Notes: a model not told the origin generated them from the sequence alone. Positions 12,180 through 23,998 are shown, numbered from the stretch's first letter. The stretch is DNA of 64,000 bases from Glycine soja (GCF_004193775.1 NC_041006.1:19776817-19840816); one strand, 5' to 3'. Translations and numbers: made by a program.

Positions 12180-12776
12180 AAACTCTTTTCCAGGGAAGTT
12201 GTGAGACTCCATGGTTTTCCTAGGACCATTGTGTCAGATAGAGATAAGTTCCTTAGTCACTTCTAGAAAACCTTATAGGCTAAGATAGGAACTAAACTTC
12301 TTTTCTCTACCACTTGTCATCCACAAACTGATGGGCAAACAAAGGTAGTGAATAGGTCTTTATCCACCCTTTTAAGGGCTCTTCTGAAAGACAACCATAA
12401 GTCTTGGGATGAGTATCTTCCTCATGTAGAATTTGCCTACAACAGGGGGGTTCATAGAACCACCAAGCAGTCCCCTTTTAAGGTTGTCTATGGGTTCAAT
12501 CCCCTAACACCGTTAGACCTCATTCCCCTCCCATTGGACACTTCTTTTATACATAAAGAAGGGGAATATAGGTTAGAGTTTGTAAAGAAGTTGCATGAGA
12601 GAGTTAAGAACCAAATAGAGAACCAAACAAAGGTGTATTCAACTAAAGGCAATAGAGGAAGAAAAGAGCTAGTTCTTAATGAGGGTGACTGGGTTTGGCT
12701 CCATCTTAGGAAGGATAGATTCCCTTCTAAAAGGAAATCCAAGTTTAGCCCTAAAGGGGATGGACCCTTTTAGGTT
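12180..12776 (+). pseudogene. Integrase core remainder of CRM-like element 1
   Basis: Continues integrase in the same frame relationship: REVVRLHG, IVSDRD (second catalytic Asp), two TAG stops around 12264-12280, FSTTCHPQTDGQT then KVVNRSLST. The catalytic Glu of the D,D-35-E triad is replaced by Lys (codon aag). Open from 12348 to 12773: the C-terminal region with FAYNRGVHRTTKQSPF and GDWVWLHLRKDRFP, closed by TAG at 12771-12773. Dead integrase. Confidence 0.75.
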
Positions 12777-13043
12777 TTGGAGAGGATCAATAACAATGCC
12801 TATAGGTTGGACCTCCCAGAAGAGTATGGAGTCAGCACCACTTTTAACATTTCTAATTTAATTCCTTTTGCAGGTGGAGCTGATATTGAGGAGGAGGAAC
12901 TAATAGATTTGAGGTCAAATCCTTTTCAAGGGGAAGGGGGTGATGCAATCCTCCCTAGGAAGGGACCAGTCACTAGAGCCATGAGAAGAGGCTCCAAGAG
13001 GATTAGGCTAGAGCTGCTAAAGAAGGCCCTAGGGTTCTCATGA
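12777..13043 (+). pseudogene. Integrase C-terminal tail reading into the 3' LTR
   Basis: Reads ERINNNAYRLDLPEEYGVST, FNISNLIPFAGGADIEEEEL, then LRSNPFQGEGGDAIL, and continues through the LTR start at 12941 for about 100 bp to a stop at 13041-13043. The coding overlap with the 3' LTR is direct sequence evidence. No chromodomain is present; a basic tail (RAMRRGSKRIRLE) lies in the LTR part. CRM-lineage elements are known for such a C-terminal extension, thought to help target integration. Confidence 0.65.
12927..12940 (+). promoter_or_regulatory. Polypurine tract
   Basis: caaggggaaggggg directly before the 3' LTR start tgatgcaatc; it primes plus-strand DNA synthesis. It lies inside the coding frame. 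Confidence 0.85.
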
Positions 13044-13928
13044 ACCTCAGGGTAGATTTCTGAGCCCATGGGCCAAGGTTGGGTCCAATTATCTTTGTAC
13101 ATATTAGACTAGGATGCCATTATATTTGGTCCTTGTATTTAGGACTCCATAATGTATGTAGGGTACCCTAGAAATATAGGATTTTTCAGCCCTTGTATTT
13201 TAGGGCACCTAGACTAGTTTTTGTATTAGGGGTAGTTTTGTAATTTCACATGCACTAAGTGAATATTTGATGTGTGTGGTTGGAAATAAATTTAATTGAA
13301 TTGGTAGAAGCCCAATCCAATTAAATTTTAGAGAGGGAGGTGAGCATTTGCTTACTACACCCAATTGCCACATCATATAGTCACACTTTGTGCATGTTCT
13401 TCATGCTTTACATGCCTCATGACACCTAAGCACACTTAGTGGAGAATCTTGGAATTGATCTTGGATTAGTGGGCTGAGCCATAACTAAAATTCACTAATC
13501 ATAATTAGTGAAATTTTGGCTCCAAAGTTTGGCTCCACAAATTCAATTTCAAATTCAAGTGAAATTTGAATTGAAATTCAAATTTCCCTCCAATTTTGTG
13601 TGACACTTAGGCTATAAATAAAGGTCATGTGTGTGCATTTTTTTGAACTTTAATCATTTGAAAATTAAACTTCAGATTTCAGAGCTCTTTTAGAGCACAA
13701 AATTTCATGCTTTTCTCTTCCTCTCCCTTCATTCATCTCCTTCTTCCTCCAAGCTCTTATCCATGGCCTCCTATGGTGGTGAGCTTCTTCTAGACTCATC
13801 TTCTCCTTGAAGTGGCATCTCCTCTCTCTCTTCCTTCTCCATTCCACTGCCATTCATCTTCCAAAAAGCAAAGGAATCCATTGATGAAGAAGATCCTAGG
13901 CCTACAAGCTCCAATGGAGCTTACATCA
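12941..13928 (+). repeat. 3' LTR of CRM-like element 1
   Basis: Starts tgatgcaatcc and ends gcttacatca, 988 bp. TATA box at 13613. Nearly identical in length to the 5' LTR (985 bp). Confidence 0.9.
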
Positions 13929-14327
13929 AGAATAGTTAGTTTTAATTGAAAAATCCTTGTTTAAGGGTCTGGTAATCGATTACCATTCCCTGTAATTGAT
14001 TACCTTAGAACAACAAGGCTGTTATCTATTACAGAAGCATGTAATCGATTACTAGTAGGCTCCAATAGTTACAGGTTACTCCTCTAATCGATTACAATGA
14101 TCTGTAATCGATTACAAAGTGTCCTTGTCTATAAGTATCAGCGTTTTTGCAGAACCCTCACTTTGCAAAACCCTTCCCTTTCGTGTGACGGCGCCCCTTT
14201 CTCTCAAATCTTCAAATTCTCGTATCTTATTCATTTCTTCACCAAATCGCATCAAACAAAGCCCAATCTTCATCTTTTCCAATTCTCTACAAATCCCACC
14301 GATTAAAATCAGCTAAAACAACCTCCA
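13929..14327 (+). promoter_or_regulatory. Pre-env spacer with GTAATCGATTAC array and TATA-like box
   Basis: Right half of the old Sirevirus pol-env spacer. It holds six exact or near copies of the 12-bp palindrome GTAATCGATTAC (13972, 13992, 14021, 14041, 14084, 14104), then ctataagta at 14129 and about 190 bp of leader before the env-like ATG at 14328. The same palindrome is repeated about eight times in this element's 3' LTR (35720-36030), also followed by a TATA box. Promoter function is inferred, not shown. Confidence 0.5.
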
Positions 14328-15369
14328 ATGGTAAAATCGTCGAAGAAACGAAAGGGAACCTCCTCCACCACCACCGCTGCTGGCCACCGCCGCCATGGAA
14401 CCTCTAGAGACCCACCAGCACCAGTTCCTCCCTCTCTTTCACCTCCTCGGTCATCCATATTATTTTCCTTCGATGATCAGCGTCAGAGGTACTACTCTCA
14501 ATTTCGCAATAGAGTCATTCTAGACCCTAAGTACCTTGACCTTGAATTTTTTTATGGAGAAACATTTGATTGTTACCAAGTGTTTCAAAACTCTGGTTTG
14601 TTTGATTTCATGTCTCTAAAACTACCCTACTTTCCAGAATTAGTTAAGGTTTTCTATAATAATTTGAAAATTCAGGATGGTGTTCTTTATTCTGTGGTGC
14701 ATAATATTCCTATTGTTGTTGATTAGTCCTTGTTTTATTCTTTGACTAAACTGGCTGGTCAAGGTGTTCCTCTTGAGGGCACTCTTGTTGATGACTGGAA
14801 ACTTGATTATTCAAGTCATGATGCTCGCAGAATTGTCTGCAATGATCAGGCTGACATGACCGACAAATTACTTGCTGGGTCATTTACTTTCAATTGTTGC
14901 ATCATGCATTATATTATTGTTCGCATTTTGCTTCCTCGGTCTTCAAATTTTGCCCAAGCCTATGAGGAGGATTTGATTTTGTTGTGCGCCCTTCAAACTG
15001 GTCGTCAGATTGACTGGGCCCATCTAGTTCAGTACCGGATGCATAAGGCATTACGGGCCAATGCACCTCTGCCTTATCCCCATCTTGTTACTCTTTTTCT
15101 TCATCATTTCAATGTTCCTTTGGATGATGAACCATATGTCAAGGTTAAAAGGTCGTTTTCCATTGGTGCCGGTGCGGTTACCTCCTTTGGTTACCGGAAG
15201 GATGTTGATGGTTAGTGGGTTCGCAAATAGGACTTGCCACCGCCTATTCCCGACGAACGTACCCCACCTCCTCCACCACAAAGGGATGATTCCACTTCTC
15301 TTCTAAATGAAGTACTCACAGAGCTCTGCAACCTCCGAGCTTTTGTGGGTGAGCGCTTCGATGCCATGG
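14328..15369 (+). pseudogene. Sirevirus env-like ORF, 5' part (split by Athila-1)
   Basis: One continuous reading frame from ATG 14328, with only three nonsense codons (TAG at 14724, 15213, 15228), so about 347 codons before the insertion point. Residues 1-45 are Lys/Ser/Pro-rich. Residues ~50-290 resemble the plant 'putative transposon protein' domain common in Sirevirus ORFs after pol (FYGETFDCYQVFQNSGLFDF, VKVFYNNL, LLAGSFTFNCCIMHYIIVR). After ~300 comes a Pro-rich linker, then a heptad-like stretch LLNEVLTELCNLRAFVGERF. Removing Athila-1 and one TSD copy restores the frame into 35001-35074. Such proteins are called envelope-like by position; their role is unproven. I see no signal peptide. 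Confidence 0.7.
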
Positions 15370-16502
15370 TGATCGAGGCCATACCCGAATCAAATAAACA
15401 TGAAAATGCAGTAACTAGGAAGTGATCCTAGGTCGTTTCCCATCGAGCAGTGATAAACCAAATGTTCATAACATACTTGCAGTAACAGTAACGATTGGGG
15501 GGGTTTGTTTGTTTTGTGATTAAAGAGCAGAACAAGTAAACTGAAATACGAAACTACTAATGTTAAAAACGGGTTGTTTCCTCTGAGTCAGAAGCCATTC
15601 TCTTATCCTGGGTTATGGAGAATTTGTCCCTAACAGTCAACCACTTAATCCAACCCTATTTCAATTTACTAAGCGAAAATCAACTTAGGGTTTTCAATAC
15701 GTGATTAGGCACCACATACACCAGTTAGCCCTTCGTCCATTAAGCATGAACGCAAGTTAGGCTCAGAGGCAATTAATCGAACACAAAGCATGCACTGATT
15801 AATATTCACGAATTTGGGATAACTGGTGAAGGGAAAACTGCCAGGAAACCACATTACAAGCGAAACCTCAAAGAGAGTTGGGCTTCGTCCTCAAAAGGAA
15901 ACAACACCAGAAAATCTAGCCTTCCATGGATTCAAACAGAAAACGTAAATAAAACATGAAGCAGAAACGTAAATGAGCAGAAACGTAAATGAACAGAAAT
16001 GTAAATGAAAGTAGAAGAAGAAGCAAGAACGAAATTGTAATTAGAAGCAGAAAACGTAAAATTGCATTACGTGAACAGTAGCATCAAAGAAGAAAACGTA
16101 AAACCCTAAAACAAAAGCTCTGAATAGTGAATAGCATAACAGATTGCCCTGCACGAATCCCAAGGCTTCTATTTAAAAAGAGTCACTCAAAGTCGCTGGG
16201 CCCTAATACAATACTCTGGCCCAAAACGAAATAAACACTGAACAACATAAAATAAAATTGCAAAATTTCCTAATTAGAAATTAACTAAGGTAAGCGCTGC
16301 TTTATTTGCCCTCTTCAAGTCCACAACAAAAATCCAGATTAAGCCCAATGTTTCGTTAATTCCTGAAATTAGATTAAAAACATCAAATTAGCTAAATGGG
16401 CCCAAATAATAAAACTGCCTAATTAATTGACAATTAAGACCAATCAGTAATTAAAATGGTGCAAAAAGGGTTTAGAAAATAGAAGAAAATGATGGCACAT
16501 CA
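15370..16502 (-). repeat. 3' LTR of Athila-1
   Basis: Plus-strand start tgatcgaggcc, end ggcacatca. The pair LTR at 33864-34995 differs at only a small number of positions by eye (for example gatcgagg/gatcgtgg at the start). The LTR has runs of a short repeat, gcagaaacgtaaatga, around 15960-16010. Confidence 0.93.
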
Positions 16503-16517
16503 AAACCCCCCATACTT
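16503..16517 (-). promoter_or_regulatory. Polypurine tract of Athila-1
   Basis: Minus strand AAGTATGGGGGGTTT immediately before the 3' LTR. Confidence 0.85.
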
Positions 16518-18016
16518 AGCCTTTTGCACTCCTGGGCAAAATGAAACAAAGAACAAAATCCAAGGATATCAAAGAGAGACAAACGAAAACATTCACATAT
16601 TTCTCAATGAACATCAAGGAATGAAAGTAATGGGTAACATCTAACATAAGGAGATCTGAAAAGTCAAGACATTCATGAAAATCATCCAAGCAACCCAATC
16701 ATGGCAAAATAATTAATCAGCTCAAGAATGAAAAGTGATAAAGCCTCACAAGATATACACTCTATCTCTCAAGTGTCTAGGCTACTATTTACCCTCAAAG
16801 CACCCAAGAAAACAAACACCACATAAACTTGGCAAGATTCTAAAATTGACAATCAACCCATAAACACAAGCACATGAGGATCAAAAGGTCTTTTAAGGTT
16901 GCAATGGGGCCAAGGACAAGGTATGGAAAAATATGGAATAAGTGGCTAAATCCCAAAGGAATAGAGGAGCAATGGGGGAATAAGTGCATAATAAGAAAAA
17001 AATAAGAAAATAAAAAGAAGTAAAGATAAAATTTAAACATAAAGAGTAGAACCAAGAGTCTCATCATTCTTTTGCCATTTAAGATCTTATTCACTCAACT
17101 TTATTGCTTTTTTTTTTTCGTTTTTTTTTTACTCTATATCCTTTGAGAAACAACATTTCATTCAACATGTCCAACATTTAACCAATATACAATGTACATC
17201 AAGTATGGCCCAAAATACATCATGAAGTATAGCCAACAAAACAAGTTATCCAATGAAACAAAAATCCCCCCACACTTATTCCCAAAACAATTCCAAAGCT
17301 CCAAAATTCCTTAAGGATATGGTGATATCATGGTTTTTCACTTAAGGCTTGTAGTGAGCTTCAAAACAAGGAAAGGGAAACAAGGCTCAAAAGGGCTATC
17401 AAAGGAATTAATTCAAGGTAAGTCCATTTGGCTAGAAGCTTATAAGAACATAATTGCCTCAATCATTTCCAAATATGCATGTGAATTAGGACGCATCAAC
17501 AAGAATCAAGCCAAGGCTATTGTGCAAGCAATCAATGGGGCAAAACACACCAAATGATTATGATGATGGATGGCTCAAATTCTCACAAAGGTAAACTCAT
17601 CACTTTCAAATTGAGCTTTCAAAACTATCATGACATGTAGAGAAGAATCAAGGATTTCAAGTCACAAAATGTCAAGAACTTTTATTTTCAAAACAATTAC
17701 CCATTTCTTGAACATATCCTATAATTCAAAGAAAAACATGCAAAGTCGTACATGCACACAAAATTGACCCAAAATATTAAACTAAAAATCTGACGAAACT
17801 AACAACATTAACAAATTAACACAACTAACAAATTAAAAAAACCAAAAAAACTAGCAAAACCAAAGAACACTCCCCCCCCCCCCCCCCTCATACTTAAACA
17901 ACACATTGTCCTCAATGTAGCACAATTAAAAGATTAAAAACAATTAAATCATCAAAGAGAATCAGACAAGTGTAATAAAAGCAAAGAAGGAGATAGGAAA
18001 AGAAAAACTCCCTAAG
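16518..18016 (-). other. Athila-1 3' non-coding region with extra polypurine tracts
   Basis: About 1.5 kb between integrase and LTR, the position of an env-like gene in some Athila elements. No convincing ORF remains. It contains two further PPT-like tracts: minus-strand AAGTGTGGGGGGATTT at about 17263-17278, and AAGTATGA followed by 16 G at 17872-17895. The same three tracts occur at matching places in Athila-2. Confidence 0.7.
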
Positions 18017-19843
18017 TCATGGTGGAGGAAGAGTAGGGTGGAGTAAGGAAGTCTCTTCCACCACTACGTCCACTAAAGAAGGGTTCGTGAGGAATGGCTT
18101 AAGTCGATGTCCATTGACCTTGAAGCTCTTGTTTGTGGAGTCGCTTTTGATCTCAACTGTACCATAAGGAAAAACATTAGTAACAACAAAAGGACCAATC
18201 CACTTAGACCTCAACTTACCACTCATGAGTCCAAGCCTAGAATTATACAATAACACTTTTTGCCCCACCATGAAGTCCTTTTTAACTATCATGCTGTCAT
18301 GGAACTTCTTGGTCTTTTCTTTGTAGAACTTGGCATTCTCGTAGGCTTCTAGGCGGATTTCATCTAACTCACTCAGTTGCAACTTTCTTTCCTCACCAGC
18401 TTGATCCATAGAGAAGTTGCAAGTCTTCACTGCCCAGTAAGCTTTGTGCTCAATTTCCACTGGAAGATGACATGCCTTTCCAAAGACAACCCGATAAGGA
18501 GACATTCCTATGGGTGCTTTGTAAGCAGTCCGATGTGCCCAGAGAGCATCATCAAGCCTGGTACTCCAATCTTTCCTACTTGGTTGCACAATCTTCTCTA
18601 AAATTCGCTTGATTTCTCGGTTAGAAATTTCTGCCTGTCCATTGGTCTGGGGGTGGTATGGTGTGGATACCCTGTGTACCACCCCGTAATTTTTAAGCAG
18701 GGCATGCATTGTCTTGTTGCAAAAATGGGTTCCTTGATCACTAACAATTGCTTTAGGTACTCCAAACCTGCAAAACAGATTAGACCTGACAAAGTCTGCG
18801 ACAACTTTAGCATCATTAGTTCTAGTAGGCTTGGCTTCCACCCATTTTGAAACATAGTCAACTGCAAGGAGAATGTAAACATAACCAAAAGAGACAGGAA
18901 AAGGGCCCATGAAATCTATACCCCAGACATCAAACACCTCACAGAATAGCATAGGTTGCTGAGGCATTTGTTGTCGCCATGTAAGTGTATTTCCTGCTCT
19001 CTGACACTGCTCACAAGTGCTGCAGATCTTCCACGCATCTTTAAAGATGGTGGGCCAATAAAAACCACAATCAAGCACTTTGCGAGCTGTCCTTTGAACA
19101 CCCAGATGACCTCCCGGTGCAGAAGAATGACAGAACTGCAGGACTGAGTCAGTCTCATGATCTGGAATGCACCGTCTAATGACCTGATCACTGCACAATT
19201 TCCACAAGTAGGGGTCATCCCAAATAAAATGCTTAGCATCACTTTTAATTTTATCTTTTTGGGCCTTAGATGCTAAGGGAGGAAAAACAGAGGCAACTAA
19301 ATAATTGACAATGTTAGCAAACCAGGGAGTAGAAAGAGAGTCAGAAATACTATACAGTATATACAAATGATTATCCGCGAAATCATCCCGAATGGGTGAA
19401 TCCGCATCTGATACACGTTCGATCCGACTCAAATGATCAGCAACTAGATTTTGTGCTCCGCTCCTATCACGGATCTCCAAGTCAAACTCTTGGAGCCAGA
19501 GCATCCATCGGATCAACCTAGGCTTAGAATCAACCTTCTTCAACAAGTACTTTAGAGCTGCATGGTCAGTGTAAACAATAATGTGGGTACCAAGCAAATA
19601 AGATCGAAATTTTTCAAGAGCAAAAACTATGGCTAGAAGCTCTTTCTCAGTAGTAGTATAATTCGCTTGGGCAGCATCTAAAGTCCTAGAAGCATAATAT
19701 ATCACCCTGGGCAATTTATCAATTTTCTGAGCAAGGACAGCCCCCAATGCATAATTTGATGCATCACACATAAGCTCAAAAAAGGGGCTGTCCAATCGGG
19801 TGCCTGGATGATGGGGGTGGTAGTCAACGCTCTTTTGAGGCAA
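18017..19843 (-). CDS. Athila-1 RNase H and integrase (608-codon open block)
   Basis: C-terminal half of the polyprotein, open over 608 codons. True homology starts around residue 25 ([17 protein letters not shown]). RNase [51 protein letters not shown]. Integrase: zinc-binding [12 protein letters not shown]...CSTCEQCQR at residues ~240-280, then the catalytic core with [22 protein letters not shown] and [15 protein letters not shown], giving an intact D,D,E pattern. The C-terminal part contains [26 protein letters not shown]-run frameshift near 19780 (about two extra bases) uncouples it from RT. It lacks its own start, so it was part of gag-pol; I see no residue loss in the active site. Confidence 0.75.
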   Translation of the reverse strand: MPQKSVDYHPHHPGTRLDSPFFELMCDASNYALGAVLAQKIDKLPRVIYYASRTLDAAQANYTTTEKELLAIVFALEKFRSYLLGTHIIVYTDHAALKYLLKKVDSKPRLIRWMLWLQEFDLEIRDRSGAQNLVADHLSRIERVSDADSPIRDDFADNHLYILYSISDSLSTPWFANIVNYLVASVFPPLASKAQKDKIKSDAKHFIWDDPYLWKLCSDQVIRRCIPDHETDSVLQFCHSSAPGGHLGVQRTARKVLDCGFYWPTIFKDAWKICSTCEQCQRAGNTLTWRQQMPQQPMLFCEVFDVWGIDFMGPFPVSFGYVYILLAVDYVSKWVEAKPTRTNDAKVVADFVRSNLFCRFGVPKAIVSDQGTHFCNKTMHALLKNYGVVHRVSTPYHPQTNGQAEISNREIKRILEKIVQPSRKDWSTRLDDALWAHRTAYKAPIGMSPYRVVFGKACHLPVEIEHKAYWAVKTCNFSMDQAGEERKLQLSELDEIRLEAYENAKFYKEKTKKFHDSMIVKKDFMVGQKVLLYNSRLGLMSGKLRSKWIGPFVVTNVFPYGTVEIKSDSTNKSFKVNGHRLKPFLTNPSLVDVVVEETSLLHPTLPPP

Positions 19844-19983
19844 TCAAAAGCCTCTTTGCATCTGTCATTAAAGTCAAAATCCACCTCCTTTTTCAACAAG
19901 TTGGACAGTGGAAGGGCTACTTTGCTAAAATCCCTTATAAAGCACCTGTAGAATCCTGCATGACCAAGAAAAGATCGCACCTC
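19702..19983 (-). pseudogene. Athila-1 RT C-terminus / connection
   Basis: Open piece MRSFLGHAGFYRCFIRDFSK through [20 protein letters not shown] to APDWTAPF. It continues the RT of the upstream ORF after a TGA where Athila-2 has CGA (49852-49857 region), consistent with CpG deamination. It ends at the T-run frameshift into the RNase H frame. Confidence 0.75.
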
Positions 19984-22591
19984 TCACACACAAGAGGGGT
20001 AAGGCAATTGTGAAATAACAGAAATTTTTGCAGGATCTACTTCAATACCCTTATTGGAAATAATGTGGCCTAAAACTATACCTTGCTCAACCATAAAATG
20101 ACATTTTTCAAAATTTAGAACAAGGTTAGTTTCAATGCGTCTATTTAAAACTTTTTCTAAACTATCCAAACAACCATCAAAAGAGGATCCATATACAGTG
20201 AAATCATCCATAAACTCCTCTATGCAATTTTCTAAAAAATCACTGAAAATACTAATCATGCACCGCTGGAAGGTACCAGGGGCATTGCACAGGCCGAAAG
20301 ACATCCTCCTATAGGCAAAAGTGCCGAAGAGGCAGGTGAATGTGGTCTTTTCCTGATCCTCAAGAGCAATAGTAATTTGCATATAACCAGAAAAACCATC
20401 AAGGAAACAGTAGTGAGATTTACCTGCCAGGCATTCAAGAATCTGGTCAATGAATGGCAGGGGAAAATGGTCCTTTTTGGTAACCTGGTTCAGCCTCCTA
20501 TAGTGAATGCAGACTCTCCAATTGTTCTGCACCCGAGTAGGAATTAGCTCTTCCTTCTCATTTTTTATCACTGTGAGGCCAGTCTTCTTCGGGACTACCT
20601 GGACGGGACTCACCCATTGGCTGTCGGAGATAGGATAAATGATTCCAGCTTGCAAAAGCTTAGTTATCTCCTTCTTCACTACATCAAGAATCACCAGGTT
20701 GAGTCTTCTCTGTGGCTGTCTTACTGGTTTAGCTCCATCCTCTAAATTTATTCGATGCATACATGTGGATGGGCTAATACCAGGAATGTCCGCCAGGGTC
20801 CAGCCTATAGCCTTCTTATGCTTCTTGAGAACTGACAACAACTTCTCCTCTTGCTCATCAACAAGGGAGGCAGATATAATCACTGGAAAACTCTTGCTAT
20901 CATCCAAGTAAGCGTATTTTAAATTTGATGGCTGAGGCTTCAATTCTGGTGTGGTCGGCTGGACAGTGGTAGAAGGAGATGGTTTCTCAGCCTTTACCTT
21001 ATAAAGAAAGTCAGAGGTATGTGTACTTCCTGAAACATGGTTAGTCCTATCTGACTCTATAAAATCAATCTCAAGAGGTAAAACACCACCACCAGACATG
21101 CAATCAATATCACTCTCAAATTCACTCTCAGATTCACTCTTAGCATCAAATTCAGACATATGATCAAGTACAATTTCAGACTCAATGCATGAAGAGTGAG
21201 AGGCATGCAGATTAGAATAAAGATCAGTCATGTATTCATCAACAACATGGTCAATTATTTCAGCACAAAATACAGAAAGATCTTCAGATGGGTATTTCAT
21301 AGCATCCAGAATATTAAAATGAACAGTTATATCACCAAACTCCATGGATAGTGTGCCTGCATAAACATCTATCTTAGTTCTAGCAGTTTTCATAAAGGGT
21401 CTGCCTAGAATGATGGGAACTGATCCTTGAGAAAATCCATCTTCCATATTCAAAATATAAAAATCAACAGGGAAAATCAGTTCACCAACTCTAACTAAGA
21501 CATCTTCTATGAAACCAACAGGGTAGGCAACACTTCTATTAGCTAAATGAATTACCACATCAGTTGACTGCAAGGGACCTAGAGATAGAGAATTAAAAAT
21601 AGACAGAGGCATAACACTAACAGAGGCTCCTAAATCTAGCATGGCATTGTCAAACTTACTATTCCCTATAATACAAGGTATGCTGAATGTACCTGGATCT
21701 TTGCATTTTTTAGGAATTTGAGGAACAGATTTACCAATCAATGCGGAGACATTTCTGCCCATGCTAATTCGTTCACTTCCTTTAAGCTTCCGGTTATTAG
21801 TGCACAGCTCCTTCAAGAATTTGGCATATCTTGGAATTTGCTTTGCATCCAATAGAGGTATGTTTACCTCTACTTTTCTAAACGTTTCCATGATCTCTTT
21901 CTCTGCCTCTTCCATTTTTTTGTTGGAAACTGCTCTTGGAGGGAATGGAAGAGGGGGAATGTGCTGCTTCTGCAAATCAGAATTACATGTGGAAGAAGAT
22001 TCACCTGCACAGAAATTGTTAGGTAAATTTTTGTCATCACCTTTTTCTAGAGTAGAGTGAAGTTTGGCAGGTTCATTTGCAGATGAGGAAGGTGCTACGG
22101 GTTGAGGTCCTTGACACTGCTTTCCCGACCTCAATGAAATGGCACTGACATTTTTGGGATTTTGGACAGCTTGAGAAGGCAACTTGTCAGAATTCTGGGA
22201 CTGTTGTTGATTCAATTGGGTAGCCAATTGTCCCATCTGATTGGTTAAGCTCTGAATGGAGGCTCTAGTCTCTTGCTGAAACTGCATGTTCTGCATAGTC
22301 ATTTGCCTCACAAGTTCTTCGAGGGAAGGTTGTGGAGGGGCCTCAACTGTTGGCTGTTTCTGGGGTTGTTGCTGTTGTTGGATTGGTGGAGGAATGTATG
22401 GTCTGCTTGGGCCAACAGCATTTTGGAAGGAAGGAGCAGGCTGCTGTTGTTGTTGCTGAGGGCTGGACCATCTGAGGTTAGGGTGATTCCTCCATCCAGG
22501 GTTGTATCTGTTGCTGGAGAGGTCATAATTGTTCTGCTGTGGTTGATTTTGCTGTTGAGGTTGAGGAGGTCTATTGTAAATATTTGCAGCA
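19984..22591 (-). CDS. Athila-1 gag C-terminus, protease and RT (open block)
   Basis: Open from the Sirevirus insertion point to a TGA at 19984; the first few codons of the longer ORF (22592-22608) are LTR sequence. Residues 1-150: Gln/Pro-rich Gag tail (PQQQNQPQQNNYD, LEELVRQMTMQNMQFQQET). Retropepsin: MLDLGASVSVMPLSIF (the DLGAS form usual in Athila/Tat) and VPIILGRPFMKTARTK. Linker with Ser/Glu/Asp repeats (~480-510). RT: VSPVQVVPKKTG, RVCIHYRRLN (His where Asp is usual), FPLPFIDQILECLAG, CFLDGFSGYMQI, FGLCNAPGTFQRCM, and the catalytic FMDDF at 20200-20214. The catalytic Asp residues are present, so the enzyme could have been active before the nonsense mutation. Confidence 0.75.
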
Positions 22592-23591
22592 TGAAATTCT
22601 GATACCAATGACAGATGTCGTACCGGATGTCACGACATCACGCTTCAGAACATGCAGATTATATTTGACAGTATGAACAGATTAAACAAGTAAATAACAC
22701 AAGAGAATTGTTAACCCAGTTCGGTGCAACGTCACCTACATCTGGGGGCTACCAAGCCAGGGAGGAAATCCACTAAAATAGTGTTAGTTCGAAGATCTAA
22801 CAGCCACTGTTTACAACCTTCTCACCTAACCACTACCCGTGCAACCTCTACCTAAGAGCCACTCTTAGATATGAGAACCCCTCTCACTCCCTCTCAATCA
22901 CTCTCCCGTGTTTACAAATAAATCAAAGACACACCAGAGATTGCTCTCTGAACAATAGAGATCAACTCTACACACTCAGGTCCAACACTTGATGTTAGGG
23001 TAACATCAAGGTGGCTCACAAAACACTCAAGTCCCAAAACTCACAAAATAACTCTTCAATCCCGGACTTGGTAGAAAACTCGTGCAGCCTTCATGTTTAT
23101 ATAGCAGTGTGCGTATCTGGGCTGCAACATCTTGCGCTGGATAAGATCTATCATTCTCCTGAAAAATCTGCACTTAAAGATCTAAAAGATACAGTTTGAT
23201 CTTTTAGTTTTTATCTTTAATCTTTAATCCCTGAACGAACTATTCAAGTTTGTAATTCGAACTTTAATTATCTTTTAATTCGTTCCTAAAGATAGATCGC
23301 CAAATCTGTTGCTAACTGCACATTAATCTGTTAAAGATATAACAGATTTATGTGTCCAGTATTTTCGGGCAGGATGTCCTGGACATTGTATCCGACATCG
23401 TGGATCCTGCAGCTTCAATTCTTCATTTGACCTTTTATCTTGCCTTGTGCATTGTGGAGCCCAATCTGATTCCTTGACATAACGTTGGACATCATGTGCA
23501 GCAACTCCAGCTTTCCTTCATTGTCTAAGTGCTTATGTTTTAACAAAATTTTAGCCAATCTTTTAAAACTCAGTAAAGCTAAGCACTAACA
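22592..23591 (-). repeat. 3' LTR of the young Sirevirus
   Basis: Plus-strand tgaaattctg ... ctaaca, 1000 bp. TATA box TATATAA on the minus strand at about 23097-23103. Contains tripartite motif copies at 22614-22639 and 23373-23399, and a degenerate one at 23468-23493. Confidence 0.96.
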
Positions 23592-23998
23592 ATCTCCCCC
23601 TTTGGCAAATTTTGTCTAAAACATACTTAGACACTTCCTGAGCAGGTACGAGCAGTTATGCAAGTGGGATCAGCAACTTTCATTATCAGAGTAATCAAGC
23701 ACAGCGGTATCTGTAGGGGCGACAGCAAAATTCTGCAAGTTGCAAGTCGTTTCCAGGATGTCAAGACATCTCACGTGACATCAGCTTTCTGCTCCCCCTG
23801 TCTCCATGCCATCTTCTATCAGCATCATCAGATACTACTCCCCCTCAAAATCATATACATACAACTCCCCCTCAAAATCATGAATCATGCATACATCGTA
23901 TCCTACTACTCAAAATCATAAATTATGCATAATACTACTATTGCATACATAGTATCCTACTACTCAAAATCATGCATAATACTATTACTCCCCCTTTT
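23592..23998 (-). promoter_or_regulatory. Cluster of five polypurine tracts
   Basis: Minus-strand AGGGGGAG-type tracts at 23592-23603 (adjacent to the LTR, the true PPT, gccaaagggggagat), 23791-23800, 23838-23845, 23865-23872 and 23988-23995. Multiple PPTs upstream of the 3' LTR are a recognised Sirevirus trait. A tripartite motif copy lies between them at 23757-23782. Confidence 0.8.

Larger units (their letters stand above)
6432..13928 (+). mobile_element. CRM-like Ty3/gypsy element 1, internally deleted
   Basis: A complete LTR-to-LTR element of about 7.5 kb: 5' LTR, PBS TGGTATCAGAGC, leader of ~1.9 kb, gag-pol, polypurine tract and 3' LTR. RT and integrase signatures are chromovirus-like. 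The C-terminal reading frame running into the 3' LTR is a trait of the CRM (centromeric) lineage, to which I assign it with moderate confidence. In-frame deletions in pol have removed essential parts, so it cannot be autonomous. The LTRs are about 98% alike by eye. No matching TSD is visible: the first ~25 bp of the left LTR are strongly diverged, so the left boundary is uncertain by about 30 bp. Confidence 0.85.

Noticed and set aside
15369..15370. Possible host gene with Pro-rich N-terminus at 14328-15369
   Set aside because: Position between Sirevirus pol and PPT/LTR, frame continuation at 35001, and domain content identify it as the element's env-like ORF rather than a host gene.
16516..17094. 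Hydrophobic minus-strand ORFs in the Athila-1 3' region, possible env relic
   Set aside because: Similar nucleotides exist in Athila-2 (about 52380-52934), but the frames differ between copies, so protein-level conservation is not supported.
23011..23199. Identical 62-codon ORFs at 23011 and 31305
   Set aside because: Antisense within the identical LTRs of the young Sirevirus; no conserved domain.
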